NCBI RefSeq assembly: GCF_001270495.1
Contig: NZ_LGUR01000241.1
Span: 156,484 to 220,483, forward strand
Length of the DNA: 64,000 nucleotides
Direction: 5' to 3'
DNA from: Streptomyces viridochromogenes
GTDB lineage: Bacteria; Actinomycetota; Actinomycetes; Streptomycetales; Streptomycetaceae
Shown: positions 1 through 7,881 of the stretch, piece after piece
How positions within the stretch are numbered: the stretch's first letter is position 1
Layout of the letters: every line of letters starts with the position of its first letter
The notes under the pieces: model-generated
Told to the model about the DNA's origin: nothing
The model's database searches: none
Seen by the model: the letters and a program-made list of their open reading frames with translations, nothing else
Program-made: the position numbers and the translations under genes

Positions 1-833
1 TAGGCGGTGTAGACGCGCATCCGGTGGCCCTCGGCGGCCAGCCGCAGGTGCTCGTCGGTCCTGATCCCGTACAGCATCTGGAACTCGTACTCGTCGAGCT
101 TTCGGCCGACGCGGTGGGCGAGCTCCTGGGCGATGGCGATCAGGCGCGGGTCGTGGGAGCCGATCATCGGGTACCCGGCGCCCTCCATCAGAATCCCGAG
201 GACCCGGACGTACGCCTTGTCGATCTCGTGTTTCTGCTGGTAAGCGACCTCGGCGGGCTCCTTGTAGGCGCCCTTGACGAGCCGTACGCGGCTGCCGTTC
301 TCCGCGAGGCGGCGGGCGTCGGCCTCGGTGCGGAAGAGGTAGGCCTGGATGACGCACCCGGTCTGCGGGAAGTCCTTCCGCAGCTCCTCGTGGATGGCGA
401 ACATCGAGTCGAGGGTGGTGTGGTCCTCCGCGTCGAGGGTGACCGTCGTACCGATGGCGGCGGCGGCCTCGACGACCGGGCGGACGTTGGCGAGGGCGAG
501 CTCGTGGCCGCCGTCCAGCGCCTGCCCGAACATGGACAGCTTGACGGACATCTCGGCCCTGGTGCCCAGCTCCAGCTCCGTCAGCCGGTCGATGAGCGCC
601 AGATAGGCGTCCCGGGCGGCCTCGGCCTGCTCGGGGGTGGTGATGTCCTCGCCGACGACGTCCATCGTCAGCTCCAGGCCCTGGGAGGTCAGGTCCCGGA
701 TGATCGGCACGATCTCGTCGACCGTCTCACCGGGGATGAACCGGTCGACGACCTGCTTGGTCCCCGGGGCCGCCGAGATCAGGCGTCGTATCCGGTCGCT
801 GCGCGACGCGGCAAGAATCACGGGACCCAGCAC
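1..833 (-). CDS. proline dehydrogenase (C-terminus cut by window edge)
   Basis: FAD-dependent proline dehydrogenase, which oxidises L-proline to pyrroline-5-carboxylate in the first step of proline catabolism. The GTG start at 833 follows a GGAGGT ribosome-binding site and opens VLGPVILAASRSDRIRR. The visible 277 residues cover most of the TIM-barrel: a VKLSMFGQ segment, the LDAED motif, the CVIQAYLF strand and the VRLVKGAYKEP motif, all typical of the monofunctional actinobacterial enzyme (about 308 residues). The last part of the barrel lies beyond base 1. It is transcribed divergently from a PucR-type gene, which is probably its regulator. The partner P5C dehydrogenase would be expected just outside the window. 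Confidence 0.93.
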   Translation of the reverse strand, partial: MLGPVILAASRSDRIRRLISAAPGTKQVVDRFIPGETVDEIVPIIRDLTSQGLELTMDVVGEDITTPEQAEAARDAYLALIDRLTELELGTRAEMSVKLSMFGQALDGGHELALANVRPVVEAAAAIGTTVTLDAEDHTTLDSMFAIHEELRKDFPQTGCVIQAYLFRTEADARRLAENGSRVRLVKGAYKEPAEVAYQQKHEIDKAYVRVLGILMEGAGYPMIGSHDPRLIAIAQELAHRVGRKLDEYEFQMLYGIRTDEHLRLAAEGHRMRVYTA

Positions 834-940
834 GGGGCACCTCCACAAACCAGCAGATAGAACCACCGTGAAACCTAAGGATCCCTCCGATCGTCGGCCA
901 TCGACAGCTGTCACGCATCCGTGCCGCAGATCTCAGACAG

Positions 941-2149
941 ATGTATGAAGGGCTTGCGGAAATGCGGGAGAATGCCCGGGTGACGTCCGAATACAAAGGT
1001 GACTTCCAGGAGCTGGTCGACGAGATCTCGGAGCTGCTGGGGGTGCCGGCGACGCTGGAGAACCGGGACTTCGAGCTGATCGCCTTCGGCGCGTACGACA
1101 GCGAGGGCGAACTCGACGCGTCGGCCCTGGACCCCGTCCGCACCCGCTCGATCCTCACGCGCCGCTCCACGGCGGCCGTGCGGACCTGGTTCGAGGGCTT
1201 CGGGATCACACGGGCGACCGGCCCGGTGCGGATCCCGCCGACCCCGGAGGCCGGGGTGTACCGGGGGCGCATCTGTCTGCCGGTACGCCATCGGGGGGTC
1301 GTGCTCGGTTACGTCTGGCTCCTGGACGACGATCCGGGCCCGACCGAGCAGCAGCTCGCGGCCGCGATGGAGGTGACCGCGCGGATCGGCGCGCTGCTCG
1401 CGGACGAGGCGCAGCACGGGGCGGATCTGAGCCGGGAACTGCGGGCCGTGCTGGTCGCGGAGCCGGGCTGGCAGGGGGACATGGCGGTGGCGGCGCTGCG
1501 CACTGCCCTCGGCGCCCGCGGCGACGGCCCGCACACCGTGGTGTGCGTCGCCCCCTGGCCGTCGGCCGACCCCGACGACGCCCCGTCCGTGCGTACGGTG
1601 CCGCACGCGACAGCACTGTGCACGGTGCCGTGGGGGACGAGCGGGCAGAGTCTCGCCGTACTGGTGCGGCTGCGCTCGGCGGAGGTGCGGACGCCGGCCC
1701 AGGCGGCGGCGTCGAGGCTGCTCAAGGACGAGGCGCTGCGTTCGGCGGCCGGTATCGGCGCTCCCCGCACGGGCCTCGGCGAACTGCCCGCCGCCTGGCA
1801 GGAGTCCTCGGCCGCGGCCCGCGCCGCCCTGGCCGAGCCCCGGCTGGGCCCGATCGCGGAGTGGGCGCACATCGGCCCGTACCGCCTGCTGACGTCCCTG
1901 CCCCCGGACGCGGCCCGGGACCCCGCGGTCGCCCAGCTCCTCTCCCCCACCCACCATGAACTCGCCCGCACCGCCGAGACCTACCTCGACTGCGCGGGCC
2001 AGGCCGGCCGCACCGCCGCCGCACTGGGCATCCACCGCCAGACCCTGTACTACCGCCTCTCCCGCGTCGAGCAGCTGACGGGGCTTGATCTGGACGACGG
2101 GGAGGATCGGCTGTTGCTGCACATGGCGTTGAAGGGGGCGCGGTTGTAG
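941..2149 (+). CDS. PucR-family transcriptional regulator, probable regulator of proline catabolism
   Basis: Protein of 402 residues from the ATG at 941. A GTG at 980 with GGGAG 9 bases upstream is an equally credible start. The C-terminus carries the PucR/CdaR helix-turn-helix: a [21 protein letters not shown] stretch followed by [13 protein letters not shown], the family's hallmark. The N-terminal part is a variable GAF-like or ligand-sensing region. It lies head to head with proline dehydrogenase, with about 110 bases between the starts. PucR-family proteins usually activate neighbouring catabolic genes, so control of proline oxidation is the natural inference; no operator was proven here. 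Confidence 0.85.
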   Translation: MYEGLAEMRENARVTSEYKGDFQELVDEISELLGVPATLENRDFELIAFGAYDSEGELDASALDPVRTRSILTRRSTAAVRTWFEGFGITRATGPVRIPPTPEAGVYRGRICLPVRHRGVVLGYVWLLDDDPGPTEQQLAAAMEVTARIGALLADEAQHGADLSRELRAVLVAEPGWQGDMAVAALRTALGARGDGPHTVVCVAPWPSADPDDAPSVRTVPHATALCTVPWGTSGQSLAVLVRLRSAEVRTPAQAAASRLLKDEALRSAAGIGAPRTGLGELPAAWQESSAAARAALAEPRLGPIAEWAHIGPYRLLTSLPPDAARDPAVAQLLSPTHHELARTAETYLDCAGQAGRTAAALGIHRQTLYYRLSRVEQLTGLDLDDGEDRLLLHMALKGARL

Positions 2150-2210
2150 CCGCGCCGAGCCGCCGCCCGAACCGCCGCGTCGAGCCGCCCGACCAGCGGG
2201 ACCCGTGTAT

Positions 2211-2225
2211 TGGAAATGATTGTCA
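2211..2225 (+). promoter_or_regulatory. Zur-box-like 7-1-7 palindrome upstream of the ABC importer
   Basis: The sequence TGGAAATGATTGTCA is a 7-1-7 palindrome that matches 13 of 15 positions of the Streptomyces Zur consensus as I recall it (TGAAAATGATTTTCA). It overlaps a plausible sigma-HrdB promoter: TTGGAA at 2210-2215, a 16-base spacer, and TACGGT at 2232-2237. Repression by zinc-loaded Zur would therefore block polymerase. It lies 58 bases before the GTG start of the solute-binding lipoprotein. It does not resemble the TTGCAA-N5-TTGCAA Nur box or the DtxR/DmdR iron box. Confidence 0.6.
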
Positions 2226-2282
2226 TCATGCTACGGTTCGCAGCAACCGCTGTCTTGACTGCCCCTTTACCCGGAGGGCCCC

Positions 2283-3779
2283 GTGCGCCTGCCCGCTCGC
2301 CGTCTGCTTCCCGCCACCGCCCTCACCGCGGTCTCCGCACTGCTCACCGGCTGCTTCGCCGGGGCGGAGTCCGCCGGGGACGCGGGTGCGGACGGCAAGC
2401 GCGTCCGTATCGCGATGATGCTGCCCCCGCGCTCCGGGCTGTCGCCGCTGTCGGACGACGCGTTCAAGCTGTCGCGCTGGTCGACGGCCGAGACCCTGGT
2501 GAAGCTCGACGAGGACGGCGACGCCCGGCCCGCGCTGGCCACCAAGTGGCAGCAGTCCGGCCGTACTTGGACCTTCGAGATACGCGACGGCGTCACCTTC
2601 CACGACGGCACGAAGCTGGACGCCGAGGCGGTCGTACGCTCCCTCACGAAGGCGGCCGCCGCCTCCCCCAAGCCCCGCATCCTGGACGGCGTCGAACTGA
2701 CCACGAAGGCCGAGGACGCCGACACGGTCACGGTCACCACCGGCACCGAGGACCCCCTGGTCCCGCAGCGCCTCAGCTCCCCGCAGCTGTCGATCCTGGC
2801 GGCCAAGGCGTACCGGGCGAAGGCGGTGAACCCCGTCGGCGCCGGCACCGGCCCCTTCGAGCTCACGAAGGTGAGCGGCACCGCCTCCGCCACGCTCGAC
2901 CGCTACGACAAGTACTGGGGCGGCAAGGCCAAGGCCCCGGGAATCGACGTCACGTTCGTGCCGGACGGAACCGCCCGCGCCGCCGCCCTGCGTACCGGCG
3001 AGGCCGACATCGTCGAGGCGATTCCGGTCTCCCAGGCCGCCGTCCTCGACCAGGACCTGATCACCGAGGTCCCGATGCCGCGCACCAACACGCTCTACCT
3101 GAACACCGAGAACGGCGCCTTCAAGGACGCCTCACTGCGCGCCGCCGCCAGGGGGGCGATCGACGCCGAGTCGATCGTCGAGAGCGTGTACGAGGGGCGG
3201 GCGGATGTCGCCGAAGGGCTGCTCGGGCCCGCGCTGCCGTGGGCGGCCGACCTGCGCACGCCCGTCAAGCACACGAAGGCCGGCGAGCCGGACGGCACGA
3301 CGATCACCATCGGCACCTTCACCGACCGGGCCGAACTGCCCGAGGTCGCCGCCACGCTGCAGCAGCAGCTGCAGAGGGCCGGGTTCAAGGTGAAGCTCGA
3401 CGTCCGCGAGTACGCGAACATCGAATCGGACGCCCTCGCGGGCAAGTTCGACGCGTTCATCCTCTCCCGCGCCACCGTCCTCGACTCCGGCGACCCGGCC
3501 GCCTACCTGTACAGCGACTTCGGCTCCGACGGCTCCTTCAACATCTCCCAGCTCGCCGACAGCAAGGTCGACAAGGCGCTGCGGAAGGCCTCCGACACCA
3601 AGGCGGGCGACGCCCGCCGCAAGGCGGTCATCGAGGCCGAGGCCGCCGTACTCGCCCAGGACGCGGCCGTACCCATGCTCCACGAGCGGGTGATCCAGGG
3701 CGACGCGGCCGGTGTCGTCGGCGCGGCCCACGACCCGCGCGAGCGCGAGCTCGTCACGGCGGCCACCTACGTCAAGTGA
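2283..3779 (+). CDS. nickel/peptide-type ABC transporter solute-binding lipoprotein
   Basis: Lipoprotein of 498 residues in the SBP_bac_5 (NikA/DppA/OppA) family. The GTG start follows GGAGGG. The signal peptide ends in the lipobox LLTGC, with Cys about residue 23. The body has the family landmarks: DGVTFHDGTKLDAEAVVRSL, then GTGPFELTKV, then FDAFILSRAT and DSGDPAAYLYSDFG near the C-terminus. It captures a peptide, a metal or a metal-chelate outside the membrane and delivers it to the fused permease that follows with a 4-base overlap. The Zur-box-like promoter suggests a zinc-related ligand such as a metallophore complex; that ligand is inference. Confidence 0.88.
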   Translation: MRLPARRLLPATALTAVSALLTGCFAGAESAGDAGADGKRVRIAMMLPPRSGLSPLSDDAFKLSRWSTAETLVKLDEDGDARPALATKWQQSGRTWTFEIRDGVTFHDGTKLDAEAVVRSLTKAAAASPKPRILDGVELTTKAEDADTVTVTTGTEDPLVPQRLSSPQLSILAAKAYRAKAVNPVGAGTGPFELTKVSGTASATLDRYDKYWGGKAKAPGIDVTFVPDGTARAAALRTGEADIVEAIPVSQAAVLDQDLITEVPMPRTNTLYLNTENGAFKDASLRAAARGAIDAESIVESVYEGRADVAEGLLGPALPWAADLRTPVKHTKAGEPDGTTITIGTFTDRAELPEVAATLQQQLQRAGFKVKLDVREYANIESDALAGKFDAFILSRATVLDSGDPAAYLYSDFGSDGSFNISQLADSKVDKALRKASDTKAGDARRKAVIEAEAAVLAQDAAVPMLHERVIQGDAAGVVGAAHDPRERELVTAATYVK

Positions 3780-5593
3780 AAGCCCACCCGCGTCACGTGA
3801 GCTTCAGAGCAGGGAAGTTGGTCGGCGCCGCCGGGCTGACCCGCCTCGTCTGTCTCGTCGCCGTCCTCGCCACCGTCGGCCTGCTGCCCTGGCTCTCGCA
3901 GCGGGACCCGGCCCTCACCGTGCTGCGCGCCCGGTCGGCCGAGCAGGAGCCGACCGAGGAGGCGCTGTCCGCGATCCGCGAGGACCTCGGGCTGGACGCC
4001 GGTCCCCTCTCCCTGCTGGGGAAGTGGGCCTCGGACCTGCTGCGCGGCGACTTCGGCACCTCCTGGGTGTCCGGGACCGACGTCCTGCCGTCCGTCGTCG
4101 CCGGCCTCCAGGTGTCGCTGGCGCTGATGGGCGCGGCGCTCGGGGTGGCGGTCGTACTGGCCGCCGTCCTGGTGGCGCCCGTGCTGGTGCGGGGGCGCGG
4201 CTCGGCCGGTGCCTTCGCCGCCATGCTCGCCGCGATCCCCGAGTTCCTGCTGGCCACCGTCGTGCTCCTGGTGTGCGGGGTGTGGCTGGGCTGGCTGCCG
4301 ACGGCGGGCTGGGCGGGCCCCGAGTATCTGGTGCTGCCCGCGCTGGCGCTCGGCGTCCCGGCGGGCGGCCTGCTCGGCCGGCTGGTCGCGGACGCGCTGC
4401 CCGCCGTCCTCGACGAGCGGTGGGTGGAGCTGTGGCGGGGCGCTGGAGTGCGCCGTACGACGATCTCGGCGGCCGCCCTCAAGCGCGTACTGCCGCCGCT
4501 GGTACCGCAGTTCGGGATGGTCGCCGTCGGCCTGACCGGCGGCGCGGTCGCGGTGGAGATGGTGTTCGCGGTGCCCGGCATCGGCCGTACGGCACTCGGC
4601 GCGGCCAAGTCGCAGGACCTGCCGCTGCTCCAGGGGGCGGTGCTGGCCCTGCTGCTGCTCGGCCTGGTCGCGGGCGCGGCGGCGGCGTTCACCCGGCGAC
4701 GGCTGCTGGGTCCCGCGCTGCGTGACGCCGGGCTGACACTGCCCCCGGCACGTCCGGTCCGTACCCACCCTGCGATCCCGTTGACTCTGCTCACGCTCCT
4801 CGCCGTGACCATCGGCTGGGGCCTGCTGCGCGACCCGTACACCCTGCACACCGGGGCCCGCCTCGCCGCCCCCACCTGGACCCACCCGCTCGGCACCGAC
4901 GCCCTCGGCCGCGACGTGCTGGCCCGGCTCGGCCACGGCGCCGCCTCGACCGTCGGCACGGCCGCCGCCATCTGTGTGCTGAGCCTGCTGGTCGCGCTCG
5001 CCCTGGGCTTCCTGCCCGGCATCGCGGCCGGCGCGGCCGACATCGCCAACGCCCTGCCCCCGGTGATCGTCGGCATCCTGGTCGCCGCGGCGGCCGGTCC
5101 CGGCACCGGCGGCGCCGCCCTCGCGGTCGCCCTGATCTCCTGGCCGGCCCTGGCCGCACACGCGGCGGCGCTGGTGCAGGAGGTGCGGGCGTCTGCGTTC
5201 CTGACCGCCCAACGGGCCATGGGCGCGACCCCGTTCTGGATCCTCACCCGGCACGTCCTGCCGTCCGTCGCCGCCCCGGTGGCCCGCCACGCCCTGCTCC
5301 GCCTGCCCGGCATCGCCCTCGCCCTGGCCTCCCTCGGCTTCCTGGGCCTGGGCGCCCAGCCGCCCGCCCCCGAGTGGGGCCTGCTGCTCGACGAGTCCCG
5401 CGCCTACGTCGAACGCGCCCCCTGGGCGGCCCTCGCCCCGGCGATCGCGCTCGCCCTGCTGGCGGGGCTGGCGGTGTCGGGGGCGGCGGCCGTACAGGGC
5501 CGGAGGGTACGGCGAAGCGCGCCGGCAGCGAAGAAGCCGTCGGTCAAGAGGCCGTCGGCGAAGAAGAGGAAGGAGTCCTCCGTTGCCGTCTGA
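3776..5593 (+). CDS. fused DppB-DppC-type ABC permease
   Basis: Single polypeptide of 605 residues containing two complete binding-protein-dependent permease domains that are normally separate proteins. The GTG start overlaps the preceding stop (GTGA). The first half is DppB/NikB-like (N-terminal TM, GDFGTSWVSG, and the EAA loop ELWRGAGVRRTTI). The second half, from about residue 325, is DppC/NikC-like (HPLGTDALGRDVLARLGHG, the EAA loop AQRAMGATPFWILTRHVLPS, and ASLGFLGLGAQPPAPEWG). The C-terminus is a Lys/Arg/Ser-rich cytosolic tail. The reading frame is continuous with no slippery run at the junction, so this looks like a true fusion. It provides the whole membrane channel of the importer. 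Confidence 0.88.
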   Translation: MKAHPRHVSFRAGKLVGAAGLTRLVCLVAVLATVGLLPWLSQRDPALTVLRARSAEQEPTEEALSAIREDLGLDAGPLSLLGKWASDLLRGDFGTSWVSGTDVLPSVVAGLQVSLALMGAALGVAVVLAAVLVAPVLVRGRGSAGAFAAMLAAIPEFLLATVVLLVCGVWLGWLPTAGWAGPEYLVLPALALGVPAGGLLGRLVADALPAVLDERWVELWRGAGVRRTTISAAALKRVLPPLVPQFGMVAVGLTGGAVAVEMVFAVPGIGRTALGAAKSQDLPLLQGAVLALLLLGLVAGAAAAFTRRRLLGPALRDAGLTLPPARPVRTHPAIPLTLLTLLAVTIGWGLLRDPYTLHTGARLAAPTWTHPLGTDALGRDVLARLGHGAASTVGTAAAICVLSLLVALALGFLPGIAAGAADIANALPPVIVGILVAAAAGPGTGGAALAVALISWPALAAHAAALVQEVRASAFLTAQRAMGATPFWILTRHVLPSVAAPVARHALLRLPGIALALASLGFLGLGAQPPAPEWGLLLDESRAYVERAPWAALAPAIALALLAGLAVSGAAAVQGRRVRRSAPAAKKPSVKRPSAKKRKESSVAV

Positions 5594-6554
5594 CGTGCTC
5601 CCCTCGTCCGATGCGCTGCTCTCGGTGCGCGATCTGCGGATCGCCTTCGACGGCATCGAGGTCGTGCGCGGCCTGTCCTTCGACGTCCGCCCGCGCGAGG
5701 CCCTCGCGATCGTCGGCGAGTCGGGCGCGGGCAAGTCCCTCACCGCCCGGGCGCTGCTGGGCATGCTGCCGCGGGGCGCGACCACGAGCGGCGCGATCGA
5801 GCCGGACCTGTCCGCCCACCGCGGCCGCCGGATCTCCCTCGTCCCGCAGGACGCCCTGTCCGCCCTCTCCCCCGTGCACCCGGTGGGCGACCAACTCGCC
5901 GCCGCCGTACGGTCGGTGGCCCGCGTCTCCGGCAAGGAGGCCCGGGCCCGGGCGGTCGCCGCGCTCGACCGGGTCGGCATCCCGGACGCCGCCCGCAAGG
6001 CACGGGCGTATCCGCACGAGTACTCCGGCGGCATGCGGCAGCGCGCCGTCATCGCCATGGCGACGATCAACGAACCCGACATCGTCGTCGCCGACGAGCC
6101 CACCACCGCCCTGGACGAGGAGCGCCGCGACCAGGTGCTGCGGGTCCTCGCCGAGCAGCGGGAGTCCGTGGGCGCCGCACTCGTCCTCGTCACCCACGAC
6201 ATGGACGTCGTACGGGACCACGCGGACCGCGTACTGGTCATGTACGCCGGACGCCTCACCGAACTCGGCCGGGCGGACGAGGTGCTGGCCCGCCCCCGGG
6301 CCCCGTACACGGCGGGCCTGCTGGCGTCCCTCCCCCAGCACGCACCCCCGGGCCGCCGCCTCCCCGCCCTGCGCGGCACCCCACCTGCCCCGGGCGCCCT
6401 CCCGACGGGCTGCGCCTTCACCCCGCGCTGCCCCCTCGCGGCGGACGCCTGCCGTAAGGAGGAACCGGAGCCGCAGGAGGTGGCGGGCCGCCTGGTGGCC
6501 TGCCACAGCTGGTCCGAACTCCCGCAGACGGCAACGGAGTTGTTCTATGAGTGA
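5583..6554 (+). CDS. ABC transporter ATP-binding protein, DppD/NikD type
   Basis: ATPase of 323 residues. The TTG at 5583 is chosen as start because AAGGAG lies 7 bases upstream; it overlaps the permease gene by 11 bases. Walker A is GESGAGKSLT, the Q-loop is LVPQDALSALSP, the signature is [14 protein letters not shown], Walker B is [11 protein letters not shown] and the switch His is in VTHDMD. The C-terminus holds the oligopeptide/dipeptide extension with the conserved Cys-rich stretch TGCAFTPRCPLAADAC. It is one of the two nucleotide-binding subunits powering the fused permease. Confidence 0.9.
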   Translation: MPSDVLPSSDALLSVRDLRIAFDGIEVVRGLSFDVRPREALAIVGESGAGKSLTARALLGMLPRGATTSGAIEPDLSAHRGRRISLVPQDALSALSPVHPVGDQLAAAVRSVARVSGKEARARAVAALDRVGIPDAARKARAYPHEYSGGMRQRAVIAMATINEPDIVVADEPTTALDEERRDQVLRVLAEQRESVGAALVLVTHDMDVVRDHADRVLVMYAGRLTELGRADEVLARPRAPYTAGLLASLPQHAPPGRRLPALRGTPPAPGALPTGCAFTPRCPLAADACRKEEPEPQEVAGRLVACHSWSELPQTATELFYE

Positions 6555-7227
6555 CGCCCTGCTCGACGTTCGCGACCTCGTCGTCCGCTACGGCGACGTC
6601 ATGGCCGTCGACCGCGTCTCCTTCGCCCTGGCCCCCGGCGAGACGCTCGCCCTCAACGGCCCCTCCGGCTGCGGCAAGTCCTCCACCGCCCTGGCGGTCC
6701 TCCAGCTGCGCCGCCCGGACGCCGGTGAAGTCCTCTTCGAGGGACGGGAGTTGACGACCCTCAACGAACGCGAACTACGCCCGCTGCGCCCGCGCATGCA
6801 GCCCGTCTTCCAGGATCCGTACGGATCACTGAGCCCCCGCCACCGCATCCGCGACGCGGTGGCGGAACCGCTGAAGGTGCAGGGGCGCTGGACCGCCGCC
6901 GACGGTCCGGCCCGGGTCGCCGAGCTCCTCGACCGGGTGGGCCTCGACCCGTCGTACGGCGACCGCCTCCCGGGCGAACTCTCCGGCGGTCAGTGCCAAC
7001 GCGCCGGAATCGCCCGCGCGCTGGCCTCGGAGCCACGCCTGCTGGTCCTGGACGAACCGGTCTCGTCCCTCGACCCGTCGGTGCGCGCCGGCGTGCTGAA
7101 CCTGCTCGCCGACCTCCAGAACGATCTCGGCCTCGGCTACCTGTTCATCTGCCACGACCGGGCGGTCGTACGGCATTTCGCGGACCGGACGATCGAGCTG
7201 CGCGACGGCCGCGTCATTTCCGGGTAG
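6547..7227 (+). CDS. ABC transporter ATP-binding protein, short DppF/NikE type
   Basis: ATPase of 226 residues that overlaps the previous gene by 8 bases (ATGAGTGA). Walker A is GPSGCGKSST, the Q-loop is [14 protein letters not shown], the signature is LSGGQCQRAGIARAL, Walker B is LLVLDEPVSSLD and the switch His is in ICHDRAV. It ends soon after the D- and H-loops, at IELRDGRVISG, so it lacks the C-terminal oligo/dipeptide domain of about 80-100 residues that typical DppF or OppF proteins carry. NikE-like proteins can also be short. The last 14 bases overlap the convergent tetR gene. Confidence 0.88.
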   Translation: MSDALLDVRDLVVRYGDVMAVDRVSFALAPGETLALNGPSGCGKSSTALAVLQLRRPDAGEVLFEGRELTTLNERELRPLRPRMQPVFQDPYGSLSPRHRIRDAVAEPLKVQGRWTAADGPARVAELLDRVGLDPSYGDRLPGELSGGQCQRAGIARALASEPRLLVLDEPVSSLDPSVRAGVLNLLADLQNDLGLGYLFICHDRAVVRHFADRTIELRDGRVISG

Positions 7228-7798
7228 CGGCCTCGATCACCTGACGGAGCCCTTCGGTGAGCTGCTCCGCGGAGGGCGCGGACTTGGGGTCGAAGGTCCA
7301 CTGGGCGATGAGCCCGGTCATCAGGGTCACATAGAACATGCCCAGGGTGTCCGCGGTCTCGTCCAGGACGTCCTCCTCCCGCCCGCCCATCAGCAACGGA
7401 ATCAGGCCCCTCCCGGCCTCCCGCTGCGCCACCGCCAAGTGCTCGCGCACCTCGGGCAGTTGGTCGCCCATGACCACGATCTCCATACTGAGGTGCCACA
7501 GCGAACCGGGCTCGCGCATGGTGCCGATGATGTTCGACCACACCTCCCGGAACCGCTCGACCGAGCCGGGCTCGGCGCCGGCCCCGGCGGTCCCGTCGCC
7601 CTCGAAGGCGTCGCCCATCGCCTCGACCAGCGACACGTACGCCTGCGCCAGCAGCGCGCCCTTCGAGCCGTAGTGGTAGCCGATCGAGGCCAGGTTGGTC
7701 CCCGACTCCTTGACGATGTCGCGCGCCGTGGTGCGCGCGAAGCCCTTGGCCAGCAGGCAGCGCTTGGCGCCTTCGAGCAGATCCTCACGGTGTCCCAT
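7214..7798 (-). CDS. TetR-family repressor, likely controlling the adjacent MFS pump
   Basis: Regulator of 194 residues. The N-terminal TetR helix-turn-helix is visible as GFARTTARDIVKESGTN followed by LASIGYHYGSKGALLAQAY (residues about 18-55). The rest is the divergent helical ligand-binding domain. It is divergent from the MFS exporter gene with 83 bases between the ATG starts, the usual arrangement for a drug-responsive local repressor (compare LfrR/LfrA). The intergenic segment 7812-7862 is AT-richer than its surroundings and contains TCTAGA at its centre. The 3' end overlaps the convergent ABC ATPase gene by 14 bases. Confidence 0.9.
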   Translation of the reverse strand: MGHREDLLEGAKRCLLAKGFARTTARDIVKESGTNLASIGYHYGSKGALLAQAYVSLVEAMGDAFEGDGTAGAGAEPGSVERFREVWSNIIGTMREPGSLWHLSMEIVVMGDQLPEVREHLAVAQREAGRGLIPLLMGGREEDVLDETADTLGMFYVTLMTGLIAQWTFDPKSAPSAEQLTEGLRQVIEAATRK

Positions 7799-7811
7799 GG
7801 CGCCACCCTAC

Positions 7812-7862
7812 TCCGGATCCATACACCCGTCCTATACGTTCGTTCTAGACAAGCGTTTAAGA
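7812..7862. promoter_or_regulatory. divergent promoter/operator region between tetR and the MFS gene
   Basis: AT-richer stretch centred on TCTAGA at about 7845, with CGTTCGT on one side and CAAGCGT on the other. This gives a weak dyad that could be the TetR operator and cover both start regions. The dyad is imperfect, so the exact operator is not settled. Confidence 0.35.
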
Positions 7863-7881
7863 CGTGCGTACATTCACCGCC

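Noticed and set aside
2210..3775. In-frame extension of the fused permease back to 2210
   Set aside because: It would overlap the whole binding-protein gene in another frame with an Arg-rich product; the GTG at 3776 with GTGA overlap is the natural start.
3767..6421. Long minus-strand frame across the ABC permease and ATPase genes
   Set aside because: Arg/Gly/Gln-rich product without domains; the plus-strand genes carry all expected motifs.
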